Of a DNA stretch of 64,000 nt, positions 24,123 through 31,358 are shown one piece after another (within the stretch, counting starts at the first letter, position 1; every line of letters starts with the position of its first letter). This DNA comes from Elusimicrobiales bacterium (GTDB lineage: Bacteria > Elusimicrobiota > Elusimicrobia > Elusimicrobiales > Elusimicrobiaceae): assembly GCA_041651175.1 (NCBI GenBank), contig JBAZJT010000009.1, forward strand, positions 41,271 through 105,270. The letters are read 5' to 3'. The notes beneath the pieces were generated by a model that was given only the letters and a program-made list of their open reading frames with translations, had not been told where the DNA came from and ran no database searches. The position numbers and the translations under genes were made by a program.

Positions 24123-25637
24123 CTATATGTGGAGCGCGCTTTCCGCTTCCAGAATCCGTCGCTTGGACAGATATAAAACATACAGGGCCAGCCAGATGCA
24201 AATCATAATCCCGTATTCAACAGAATATCGCCGGAGCATGTCCGGCGAATGCGCAAGATTTGCCGCTTTTGCTATCGCCCACTGAAGGAAGGGAACGCCC
24301 AATAGCGCGATGTTGGCAAATCGCCGGTCCTTAACCGCCAAGACGCAGAGTGTGAAAAAAAGCGAAAATATAATCGTCAATACCGACAGCCGCGCCAGCA
24401 TAAGAAAGCCGGCGGCATTAATAAACATCGCAAAAAAAACAGGTTTTAAGACGGCTAGTTCGGCAAATACAATTGCAATTGTTACGGCAAACACCGCTAT
24501 CGCAATGCCCAGCGCCTTGCCCAAAACCAACTGATGTCCGGTGGCCGGAGAACATAAAAATTCAGACACTATGTTATTCCTCTTGTCCTCGGTAAATATC
24601 TGCGTAGCGCATTGATATATGGAAATCAGCAATAATAATGTCAATAAGCCGGGCATCATCCCGGCAAAATCAAGGGCGAGACTGGCCGCGCTCATTTCTT
24701 CAGCATGCAAATCTGTCAGCCATATTGCCGGCCATACCGGCAATGCTGCCACAACATAGATAAACGGTATTTTAAGCGTGGCGAACGAAGCTTGCCGCAT
24801 AAAGAAAAGAAAATTGTTTCTCCCGTATTTTGCGGAGTCGTTAGTTCGCAATGCATTCCGGGGAAAAAGCGCTTGCCACAATTTAACTGCGGGGTTTTCA
24901 GCAAATGCGGACAAATTGCGACGACAATATGCGCTGGCCTTTGACATCCGGGCAGTTCCCTTGTCTTCCCTAACAATTTCTTCTTTCTCAATTTTTCGGC
25001 TTGCAAATTTGAATGACGCAATGAAAACTGCCAACAAAATCACGGATAGCGCCGCCAATTGCGGCGCGGAAATCCGCATATCTACCCTCAGCGTGTTGCA
25101 TAACGCCAGAAAAATTATCAGCGCCATGATGCATAGGGCGATGTAACCGTTTAGCTGCTCCCCGCTATCCATATTTAAAGCCAGCCTTGCCAGCACAAAC
25201 AACAGCGCCATGCCAAGAGAAAAACAACCCGCCAAGGCCAATCCTGTTTGCATTGCCATGGGGAGATGCATATAGCGCATAGCGATAAGAAAATGCATAA
25301 CAAGGTTCACAGTATTAAACAGCGCGCAAGCCAGTATGCCGGTGTTCATAAATTCCGCAACCGGCATTGGCGAGACAAGCAGAGCATCCATCGTCCTGCT
25401 GATTTTAGGTTTTGTGAAAATATAGGAAGCCGAGACAATGGTCATCATCAGCCAGAAAGCTGTGCCGCTAAACAATACGTAAGAATTCCAGAAATCCTGT
25501 TTTTTGCCCGCGCCAATCAACACCAAAAATGAAAGAGCAATAAACATCGCGGCATGAAACCCAATCGCCTGAAACCAACTAACCGGATTAGCGAAAAGTT
25601 CCTCCAACTCGCTTTTCAGCAAAGCTCGGTTAATCAT
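24123..25637 (-). CDS. ABC-2 type exporter permease, two halves in one chain
   Basis: 504 residues with about twelve hydrophobic segments in two groups (residues ~28-215 and ~285-490), separated by a basic loop (FASRKIEKEEIVREDKG). Both halves end in similar segments, which indicates a fused pair of ABC-2 permease units. Its start overlaps the stop of the ATPase gene by 4 bp. With the ATPase it forms an inner-membrane exporter. The likely cargo, from context, is a product of the secreted Cys-rich genes or a factor giving immunity to them. Confidence 0.88.
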   Translation of the reverse strand: MINRALLKSELEELFANPVSWFQAIGFHAAMFIALSFLVLIGAGKKQDFWNSYVLFSGTAFWLMMTIVSASYIFTKPKISRTMDALLVSPMPVAEFMNTGILACALFNTVNLVMHFLIAMRYMHLPMAMQTGLALAGCFSLGMALLFVLARLALNMDSGEQLNGYIALCIMALIIFLALCNTLRVDMRISAPQLAALSVILLAVFIASFKFASRKIEKEEIVREDKGTARMSKASAYCRRNLSAFAENPAVKLWQALFPRNALRTNDSAKYGRNNFLFFMRQASFATLKIPFIYVVAALPVWPAIWLTDLHAEEMSAASLALDFAGMMPGLLTLLLLISIYQCATQIFTEDKRNNIVSEFLCSPATGHQLVLGKALGIAIAVFAVTIAIVFAELAVLKPVFFAMFINAAGFLMLARLSVLTIIFSLFFTLCVLAVKDRRFANIALLGVPFLQWAIAKAANLAHSPDMLRRYSVEYGIMICIWLALYVLYLSKRRILEAESALHI

Positions 25638-26569
25638 TCACGCCTCAAGGATTCAAAATATATCTGCTCAAGATTCATCGCGCTATGGAACTCAAGTATC
25701 TCAATGTTTTCCTTGGCAAATTCAGCAACTACGCGCGCCAATTTCACCGGCGTTGTGGCGGAGAGATTTATTCTGCTGGCATCTGTCTCGGAGACAGCGC
25801 ACGCGAGGACGGAACGCAGTTTTTCAAGAACTTCCGGCGATACCGGCTTATCCGGCACCAGTGTATAACTAAACACGGAACGGGCATTCTGCAATTCCGC
25901 CAAAGTCCCTTTTTGTTTTATCCGGCCCTTTTCCAGGATAATTATATTATCGGCAAGCTGTTCCACCTCGTTAAGGTCATGCGATGCCAGAAAGAATGAG
26001 ACGCCCTGTTCTTTTGCCAATTCGCGCACCGTCTCGCGCATTAAAACACGCGCGGCGGGGTCCAATCCTGTCATCGGCTCGTCCAGAAAAATGAGTTTTG
26101 GCTTATGCAGCATCGCGCGAACAAGGGCCAGTTTCTGGCGCATGCCCTTGGAGAATGTTTGCACCCTATCATTTCTGACATGATGGAGGGCCATTTTCTT
26201 GAGCAGTTCTTCGGCGCGGGAAGAGAACTCAGCGCCGCAGACGCCATACAATTCCCCGAATAAAGCAAGATTTTTCAACGCGGACAAATTGGGATAAAAC
26301 CCCGGATTGTCCAGGCATACGCCCAGTTGTCCGCGCAAAGCATCAAAATCTCCCGCATAAGTGTCATATCTTTTGCCAAAGTATTTTATCTCGCCGCTGT
26401 CGCTTTTAAGCAAACCAAGCAGAGTCCTGATGGTAGTGGTTTTTCCTGCGCCGTTATGTCCGATATAGGCCAGCACTTCGCCGGAGGCTATGGAAAAACT
26501 CAGGTTTTCCACCCCGGCCTGCGGCGTATATTTTTTTGTAAGATTTGCCACTTCCAGCGCTTTAATCAT
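25634..26569 (-). CDS. ABC exporter ATP-binding protein
   Basis: 311 residues from the ATG at 26569 (MIKALEVANLTKKYTP), with AGGA at 8 bases; a GTG two codons upstream is possible. Motifs: Walker A GHNGAGKTTTIRTLLG, Q-loop region LGVCLDNPGFYPNLSALKNL, signature TFSKGMRQKLALVRAML, Walker B LIFLDEPMTGLDP and switch His in ASHDLNEVEQLAD. The C-terminal ~80 residues match the CcmA/DrrA-like tail. First gene of the operon ATPase-permease-S41 protease-sigma-54-like. Confidence 0.93.
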   Translation of the reverse strand: MIKALEVANLTKKYTPQAGVENLSFSIASGEVLAYIGHNGAGKTTTIRTLLGLLKSDSGEIKYFGKRYDTYAGDFDALRGQLGVCLDNPGFYPNLSALKNLALFGELYGVCGAEFSSRAEELLKKMALHHVRNDRVQTFSKGMRQKLALVRAMLHKPKLIFLDEPMTGLDPAARVLMRETVRELAKEQGVSFFLASHDLNEVEQLADNIIILEKGRIKQKGTLAELQNARSVFSYTLVPDKPVSPEVLEKLRSVLACAVSETDASRINLSATTPVKLARVVAEFAKENIEILEFHSAMNLEQIYFESLRRE

Positions 26570-26639
26570 ACCCACATCCTGTGTCTATATTCTGTTATTC
26601 TGCGACGTTTCCGCTGTTGCTACTTTACCATAGTATCAG

Positions 26640-26810
26640 TTCTCTTGCGCATGAAACACCTGTAGCGTTTTGGGAATATGCAACAATACGGATGCGGGGT
26701 TGATTTTATCTCATTTGAAACACCTTGGGGTTGGCAATCGTCGGCTTGGGGTGGGACTTCATGAACATGCTCAAAAGCTGCGGTGCAGGCGGTGGATGAC
26801 AAAAGTGCAA
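26640..26810 (+). pseudogene. Decayed copy of the NtrC-type regulator's leader and first codons
   Basis: From GCATGAAACACCTGTAGCG through TTTGGGAATATG and GGCTTGGGG to an ATGAACATGCTCAAAAG, this matches 29445-29600, i.e. the leader and beginning of the regulator gene at 29556. After the ATG the frame is broken by deletion and a TGA. The -10 box TACAAT of the intact copy reads AACAAT here. It lies between the exporter operon and the secreted-protein operon; the rest of the gap (26811-26925) holds nothing recognisable. Confidence 0.7.
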
Positions 26811-26925
26811 ACAGGTGTAATTGCTCAACCTCACCCTGCGATTTTGCGAAATCCGATTTGCTCATCGCGGACAACAGGCCGATTTTTATGGATTTTATTG
26901 CGATACCCGGAAACCTATCGGTTGT

Positions 26926-27540
26926 TCAATAGATTCCACAGCTCGCCGAACAAACCCAGCCGGGTTTGGCCGCATAAGGCGGACCGGAAGCGGGAGGGTT
27001 TGCGGCGCAAACAGCGTCGTAACAGATGCCTTCCGAACACCTGATTTTATCCCCCGGCGCGGAAGCATTGTCGCTTAGCGGGAAAATCGCTTTCAGCACC
27101 TCTTTGATTTTGGTTTCCTTCATTTTCTTGCGCAGTCCGCCGATATAGGCGGATACAAGCGTGCAATTCTTCACCATCAGATTGTCCAGAAATTCCGGCT
27201 GCAATTTTTCCGGCACGTCTTTAACCAGTTTATTTAGGGCTATAATATCAAAACGGCGCTTGGGCGGCATTGGTCTGTCCAAAGGGGTTTGGGCGATTGT
27301 GCGGATTATATCGTCAACCGCGTCCATGCTTTGCGTTCGCTTCAGTTCCGCCGTGCCCAGGGTAACAATGCGCCCGTCTTCAATCCATAGATTTCCGACA
27401 AATTCCCGCCTGTCCTGAGGCGGAATGTCTTTGAGGACATCCTTCATAACCATAAACGGGAATGTCTTGCCGCTGTCCGAAGCGGATATGCCGCAGACGC
27501 TTGTCAGGAAAACAGCCAGTATTGCGAGAGTCGTTTTCAT
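26926..27540 (-). CDS. Secreted protein with two repeats and a Cys-rich C-terminal tail (B)
   Basis: 204 residues. Signal peptide MKTTLAILAVFLTSVCGISA. Two internal repeats follow, each of the form LKDIPPQDRREFVGNL...ELKR (residues ~35-75) and VKDVPEKLQPEFLDNL...GLRKK (~105-150). The last ~40 residues are a different, Cys-rich segment with five Cys: KIRCSEGICYDAVCAA ... GWVCSASCGIY. It is a paralogue of the protein at 28496-29227. The layout, a helical repeat part and then a compact Cys-rich tail, resembles a precursor whose tail is the active peptide. Start overlaps the stop of the thioredoxin-like gene by 4 bp. No named family recognised. Confidence 0.8.
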   Translation of the reverse strand: MKTTLAILAVFLTSVCGISASDSGKTFPFMVMKDVLKDIPPQDRREFVGNLWIEDGRIVTLGTAELKRTQSMDAVDDIIRTIAQTPLDRPMPPKRRFDIIALNKLVKDVPEKLQPEFLDNLMVKNCTLVSAYIGGLRKKMKETKIKEVLKAIFPLSDNASAPGDKIRCSEGICYDAVCAANPPASGPPYAAKPGWVCSASCGIY

Positions 27541-28436
27541 TTTGCCTCAGCTTCCGGCGGCAGAAAAGCATGCAGGTTTTTGCGGAAATCCTCTTTGCCG
27601 TCATTGCCCCAGCCATCCATGCGGGTCACTATTTTTCCATCGCGGATGAAATGGAAATAAGGCGAAGAATCCAACGTAAAACCGGGGAAATACTTTTTGC
27701 CGGCGGTGAGATAGACCTCCGGGAACTTGAAATAGTCACGCCACATCGCCACGCCGACTGAATCGAATTTGTCGGTTATGATTATGCCGTATTTGCGAAA
27801 CGCAGGTCCCAGTTCCGGGTCCGCCAGCAGTTCGGACATGGCTTTTTCTCCGACGGAGCATCCAGTAAGCATGGCCATCACTATTATGGGACCATTCTCC
27901 AGCGGCAGGGTTTTGATTTGAACTTTTTTCCCGCCGTCGGACACATCGTAAACGCGCCATAATCCCGCTGCGGGCGCCGTTGACGGAATGATTTCCGGGA
28001 CGCAGGGCAGCTTGAATTCGGGGAAACGATTCTTGAGCGCCGCAGCTTTGTCAAACGAGCGTTGTCTGACATAGCCCACAATCATGTCCCTTATATCATG
28101 GTCAAGGAATTTGCCGCGGCGGATTTTTTCGGCAAGAACACACTCCTGCATTTTGACAAGAGCGGCATTGTCCCGCAAATGAAAAGCGCCATCGTTGAGG
28201 GCTTCGAAAAGAATGGTTAAGGTCCTGTCTGAATAGGTTTGCAGACGATCCGCGGTAAAATCCGCAGACTTGTATCGGGACGCCAAATCCGCCATTTTGG
28301 CGGGATTATAGTCAACGGGCGTGTTCATGCCAATTATCGCCCCGCTGGTTTTGTTTACGCGGCTCTCCGGTCCCGCGCAGCCGGAAAACGCCGCAATCAG
28401 GGCAATGGCAGGCACAATTCCGATTTTTGCGTTCAC
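27537..28436 (-). CDS. Thioredoxin-fold lipoprotein
   Basis: 299 residues from a GTG at 28436 that follows AAGGAG; the frame continues 26 codons upstream through a hairpin without support. The N-terminus is a lipoprotein signal, IALIAAFSGCAGPES, with the lipid-bearing Cys in the SGC box. The C-terminal ~125 residues have a thioredoxin-like fold: IIVMAMLTGCSVGEKAMSEL in the active-site place but with one Cys (GCSVG) rather than CxxC, then FPEVYLTAGKKYF, the cis-Pro region DSSPYFHFIRDGK, and a final helix. It lies between two secreted Cys-rich proteins in one operon, so a role in handling their thiols or disulfides in the periplasm is the natural inference. Confidence 0.75.
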   Translation of the reverse strand: MNAKIGIVPAIALIAAFSGCAGPESRVNKTSGAIIGMNTPVDYNPAKMADLASRYKSADFTADRLQTYSDRTLTILFEALNDGAFHLRDNAALVKMQECVLAEKIRRGKFLDHDIRDMIVGYVRQRSFDKAAALKNRFPEFKLPCVPEIIPSTAPAAGLWRVYDVSDGGKKVQIKTLPLENGPIIVMAMLTGCSVGEKAMSELLADPELGPAFRKYGIIITDKFDSVGVAMWRDYFKFPEVYLTAGKKYFPGFTLDSSPYFHFIRDGKIVTRMDGWGNDGKEDFRKNLHAFLPPEAEAK

Positions 28437-28452
28437 GTGAGACAACTCCTTC

Positions 28453-28479
28453 GGGGAGGCGTTTTCAAAACGCCCCCCC
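28453..28479. promoter_or_regulatory. Palindromic hairpin between two genes of the secreted-protein operon
   Basis: GGCGTTTTCAAAACGCC (28458-28474) is a perfect palindrome, extended by GGGGA and CCCCC. In the minus-strand mRNA it sits 16 bases after the stop of the first gene and just before the ribosome site of the lipoprotein gene. No T-run follows, so it may adjust relative expression or mRNA stability. Confidence 0.5.
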
Positions 28480-28495
28480 GGCAGAAACAGCGTAT

Positions 28496-29227
28496 CTAAC
28501 AGGGAGCAACGCAACGTTGCCCGGGCCAGTCATGGCATGAATTATGATGATAGTCGCCATAACAGGCGGCTTCAAAGCATACGCCGTCGCCGCATAACAT
28601 TTTGGAATCATGCGCCGGCGTTGTGCCATTGAGTTGCAGGAGCGGTCTCACCATTGCGTCTATAGCGGCGTCATCATTCATCAGTTTTCTCAATCCGACA
28701 ACGGAATAGGAAACAATGGCGTCGCCTTTGAAGGTCAGGTTTTCAATGAATTCATCGCGCACCTCTTCCGGCACATCTTTTAGCGCGTCGGCTATGCGGA
28801 TAGGCAGTTTAGCCGCATTAAGTTTTACGCTTTCCGTCGGTTTGAGCGATTGAAGGATGGCGAAAATCTGTTTATCTTCCATCGTTCGCTTGAGGGGAGC
28901 CACATCCGGCGTTACAAGATGCCCGTCCTCCATGATAAGCCCGTTGAGGAACTCCGCGCGGTCTTGCGCCGGGATGCCTTTTAGCAAATTTTTAAGGGTT
29001 GCAAGGCGTCTTGCCGCTTTATTTGAAGCATTTGGTTTCTCGGACACCGCAACCGACGCAACCGCCGGTTCATCTGCCGCCGGGATGGCGGCTAGAACCG
29101 CCTGAGCATTAGCCCTTGCATAGGCAGTGACTTGATTGAAAGCCCTGCTTTGGTTTTCAGCGTGGCTGACGCCTATAAACAATGCGGTCATAGAACAGCC
29201 CAGTATAGCATTTGTGACTTTTTTCAT
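28496..29227 (-). CDS. Secreted protein with two repeats and a Cys-rich C-terminal tail (A)
   Basis: 243 residues from the ATG at 29227 (MKKVTNAILGCSMTALFIGV, signal cut after SHA), with AGGA upstream; 33 more codons are in frame but begin at the predicted transcription start and are rejected. Two repeats (LKGIPAQDRAEFLNGL...PLKR and LKDVPEEVRDEFIENL...GLRK) are followed by a tail of ~35 residues with six Cys: KMLCGDGVCFEAACYGD ... HNSCHDWPGQRCVAPC. It is paralogous to 26926-27540. First gene of an operon driven by a sigma-54 promoter at 29337-29351. Likely an extracellular or periplasmic peptide precursor; function unknown. Confidence 0.8.
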   Translation of the reverse strand: MKKVTNAILGCSMTALFIGVSHAENQSRAFNQVTAYARANAQAVLAAIPAADEPAVASVAVSEKPNASNKAARRLATLKNLLKGIPAQDRAEFLNGLIMEDGHLVTPDVAPLKRTMEDKQIFAILQSLKPTESVKLNAAKLPIRIADALKDVPEEVRDEFIENLTFKGDAIVSYSVVGLRKLMNDDAAIDAMVRPLLQLNGTTPAHDSKMLCGDGVCFEAACYGDYHHNSCHDWPGQRCVAPC

Positions 29228-29336
29228 ACTTATTCCTTCTCCCTGATTCTGTTTCATGGTACGAGGTCCTGTCTCGTATGCGCCGAAAATCCCTTTCAGT
29301 ATTCGGCGGGGCTCTTTGTCCGACACAATTGCAGAA

Positions 29337-29351
29337 GCAATTTTTGTGCCA
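29337..29351 (-). promoter_or_regulatory. Sigma-54 promoter of the secreted-protein operon
   Basis: On the minus strand TGGCACAAAAATTGC: a perfect -24 element (TGGCA), the exact 10-base GG-to-GC distance and a -12 TTGC. The predicted start is ~100 bases before the ATG at 29227. It matches the second site at 31316-31330. Confidence 0.88.
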
Positions 29352-29475
29352 TACTGCGGAATGCGCGGTTAATTTTGCAATTCACGCCGGGGAATGGCAG
29401 TTTCTCGGTTTTTGCGCGCAATGAATATTATTAAAATCCTGTTGCACATGAAACATCTGTAGCGTTTTGGGAATA

Positions 29476-29484
29476 TGCTACAAT
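29476..29484 (+). promoter_or_regulatory. Extended -10 promoter of the NtrC-type regulator
   Basis: TGCTACAAT, an extended -10 box (TGn before the hexamer), 72 bases before the regulator's ATG. The same TGCTACAAT occurs in the promoter region of the acetyltransferase-symporter-kinase operon (35486-35494, minus). Confidence 0.5.
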
Positions 29485-29555
29485 ACGAATGTGGGGTTGG
29501 GTTTATTTCATTTGAAATACTTTGAGGTTGGCGGTCGCCGGCTTGGGGGGACTTT

Positions 29556-30893
29556 ATGAACACGCTCAAAATACTGGTGGTTGACGACGACAAGCTTGAG
29601 CAGAAAGTCATGCTCAAAAGCCTTGCGGGGCAGGAAGTGGATGTCGCCGATGATTACCGTTCCGCTTTGCGCAAACTCAACGCCGGACATTATGACATCT
29701 GCTTTTTTGATTTGCTGCTCGGCAAAAATGACAATTACTCCGGGCTGAAACTTATTCCCGCCGCTGTTGAAAAAGGCGCTTATCCCGTCGTGATGTCCAG
29801 TTGCGAGACCGAGGAAACCATCAACCGGGCCTACGCGCTGGGCTGCCGCGATTTTTATGTGAAAGGCAACGAGGACTCTAATATCGCCGCCGTTATCGCG
29901 CGGTATCTGCGCGGAGGCGCGGGCAGCGCGCAGGATATTTTTTCATCCGGATTTATCACCGACGACCCGTCCACCCGCTCTATGATAATCGAAGCGCTCA
30001 AATACGCGCCCGCCGCTTTGCCGATTCTGCTGCTCGGCCCGTCGGGAACCGGCAAAACCACACTGGCGAAAATCATCCACGATAATTCCGGCAGACAGGG
30101 CGATTTTGTCGCAATCAACTGCTCGGCTTACAGCGAGGATTTGCTGGAAGCCGAACTGTTCGGCTACAAAAAAGGCGCGTTCACCGGCGCGCATGACAAC
30201 CGCAAAGGCAGGCTGCTGCAGGCCGACAAAGGCACATTGTTCCTGGACGAAATCGGCGCGATGAGCCAGTCCATGCAGACCAAGCTTCTCAAGGCCATTG
30301 AGGAGAAATGTTTTTACCCCGTCGGCTCGGACAGGCCGGAATACTCGGATTTCCGCGTAATCAGCGCGACATTGGAGGATATGCAGCAATTGCTGGCGCA
30401 GAAAAAGCTGCGCTTTGATTTCTTCCAGCGCGTGCATGGAATGACGATTACGTTGAAACCGCTTGAGCAGCGGAAATGCGATGTTTTCCCGTTGATAAAC
30501 GCATTCTGCAAAACCGGCAAGCGATTGGCTTTTGACGACGATGCGAAGCAGTATCTGCTCCGGCATAACTGGCCGGGCAACACGCGCGAGGTGAAGCGGT
30601 TTGTAGAGCTTGTCTCGGCGGGCGGCGAAGGCAGGATAACAAAAGAAACCGCGCACCGGCACATAAAGCAGGTCGTGAGCGAAACGCAGCAGCCCGCCGG
30701 CGATTTTCTGACGCAGCAGCAATATGATTTTGCGCTCAAACACGGGCTGAATGAGGCGCTGGACCGCTTCGCATACGAGGCCATAAAGCGGAATTTAGAC
30801 GAGAACAAAGGCAAAAAGGTGCGGACGCGCGGCGATTTGAAAATCGCCACGCGGCTGTTGTATTCCATGCTCAGGAAATACGGGGGCAAATGA
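29556..30893 (+). CDS. NtrC-type sigma-54 activator (response regulator)
   Basis: 445 residues. Receiver domain: acidic pair D10/D11, phospho-acceptor D52 (FFDLLLG), S81 and K103. AAA+ domain: Walker A GPSGTGKTTLAK (161-172), the sigma-54 contact loop GAFTGA (207-212), Walker B LFLDEIG, and NWPGNTREVKRFVELV. C-terminal helix-turn-helix (AIKRNLDENKGKKVRTRGDL). All parts needed to activate sigma-54 promoters are present. The start follows GGGGGG. It stands next to a kinase, a sigma-54-like factor and two -24/-12 promoters, so it is very probably their activator. Confidence 0.93.
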   Translation: MNTLKILVVDDDKLEQKVMLKSLAGQEVDVADDYRSALRKLNAGHYDICFFDLLLGKNDNYSGLKLIPAAVEKGAYPVVMSSCETEETINRAYALGCRDFYVKGNEDSNIAAVIARYLRGGAGSAQDIFSSGFITDDPSTRSMIIEALKYAPAALPILLLGPSGTGKTTLAKIIHDNSGRQGDFVAINCSAYSEDLLEAELFGYKKGAFTGAHDNRKGRLLQADKGTLFLDEIGAMSQSMQTKLLKAIEEKCFYPVGSDRPEYSDFRVISATLEDMQQLLAQKKLRFDFFQRVHGMTITLKPLEQRKCDVFPLINAFCKTGKRLAFDDDAKQYLLRHNWPGNTREVKRFVELVSAGGEGRITKETAHRHIKQVVSETQQPAGDFLTQQQYDFALKHGLNEALDRFAYEAIKRNLDENKGKKVRTRGDLKIATRLLYSMLRKYGGK

Positions 30894-30894
30894 T

Positions 30895-31077
30895 ATGGCC
30901 GGAACGACTGACATATATCACGGATTGGAATCCAAAGCCGCAAGCCTAAAAAGCGCGGTGAGATTGTTGAGGGACTGCCCGCCGGAAGAAAAGCGCGAGA
31001 TGATCGCGCTTATGCGCGAGGCGGCGCAGGATATTCAGCGCTATCTGGCGGAACTGGAAAAGATACTCAGCGCGTAA
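30895..31077 (+). CDS. Small helical protein next to the regulator
   Basis: 60 residues, nearly all helix (HGLESKAASLKSAVRLLRDC, then REMIALMREAAQDIQRYLAE). It begins right after the regulator's stop, so it is co-transcribed. A two-helix hairpin like this could bind the regulator or kinase; no HPt His motif is present. Family not recognised. Confidence 0.6.
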   Translation: MAGTTDIYHGLESKAASLKSAVRLLRDCPPEEKREMIALMREAAQDIQRYLAELEKILSA

Positions 31078-31088
31078 TCGTGTTCCGG

Positions 31089-31238
31089 TCAGAACCGTTC
31101 CTTCAGCCACACAACTTTTGCCGGAGCGGGTTTCGCCTGATCGGCGGCGCAAGCTGCGGAAACCACCGCGACAACCGCGCGTCCAAAGTTCACCAATTTC
31201 CCCGCCAACCGCGCCGCTATATGGTTTTTGCCAAACAT
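31089..31238 (-). CDS. 49-aa secreted peptide under a sigma-54 promoter
   Basis: Begins MFGKNHIAARLAGKLVNFGR, continues AVVAVVSAACAA and ends DQAKPAPAKVVWLKERF. A basic start, a hydrophobic stretch and an A-x-A site give a credible signal peptide, leaving ~17 residues (DQAKPAPAKVVWLKERF). An AGGAGG ribosome site lies 7-8 bases before the ATG. A -24/-12 promoter and a perfect hairpin are upstream. It is convergent with the small helical gene (12-bp gap). Candidate signal or effector peptide of the locus; inference from layout. Confidence 0.7.
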   Translation of the reverse strand: MFGKNHIAARLAGKLVNFGRAVVAVVSAACAADQAKPAPAKVVWLKERF

Positions 31239-31268
31239 AATCCAAGCCTCCTGTGTGTAATGCGGTTC

Positions 31269-31297
31269 GCAAAACCATGACTTGAGAATGGTTTTGC
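31269..31297. promoter_or_regulatory. Perfect 10-bp hairpin in the leader of the 49-aa gene
   Basis: GCAAAACCAT at 31269-31278 is inverted exactly at 31288-31297 with a 9-base loop. It lies between the predicted transcription start (~31305) and the ribosome site. No T-run follows, so not a terminator. Possible mRNA stabiliser or protein-binding site. Confidence 0.55.
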
Positions 31298-31315
31298 CTC
31301 CGCATATGCACTAGG

Positions 31316-31330
31316 GCAATTTCTATGCCA
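31316..31330 (-). promoter_or_regulatory. Sigma-54 promoter of the 49-aa peptide gene
   Basis: On the minus strand TGGCATAGAAATTGC, with the exact GG-N10-GC spacing of -24/-12 promoters. Ten of the last eleven bases resemble the site at 29337-29351. Start of transcription is expected near 31305. Confidence 0.88.
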
Positions 31331-31358
31331 GGAAGTTTTCCGCAGGGGGGGATTCAGG

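Noticed and set aside
26644..26661. Sigma-54-like site before the exporter operon
   Set aside because: Correct GG-N10-GC distance by chance, but the sequence reads AGGTG...GCGC and keeps only the invariant pairs; too weak.
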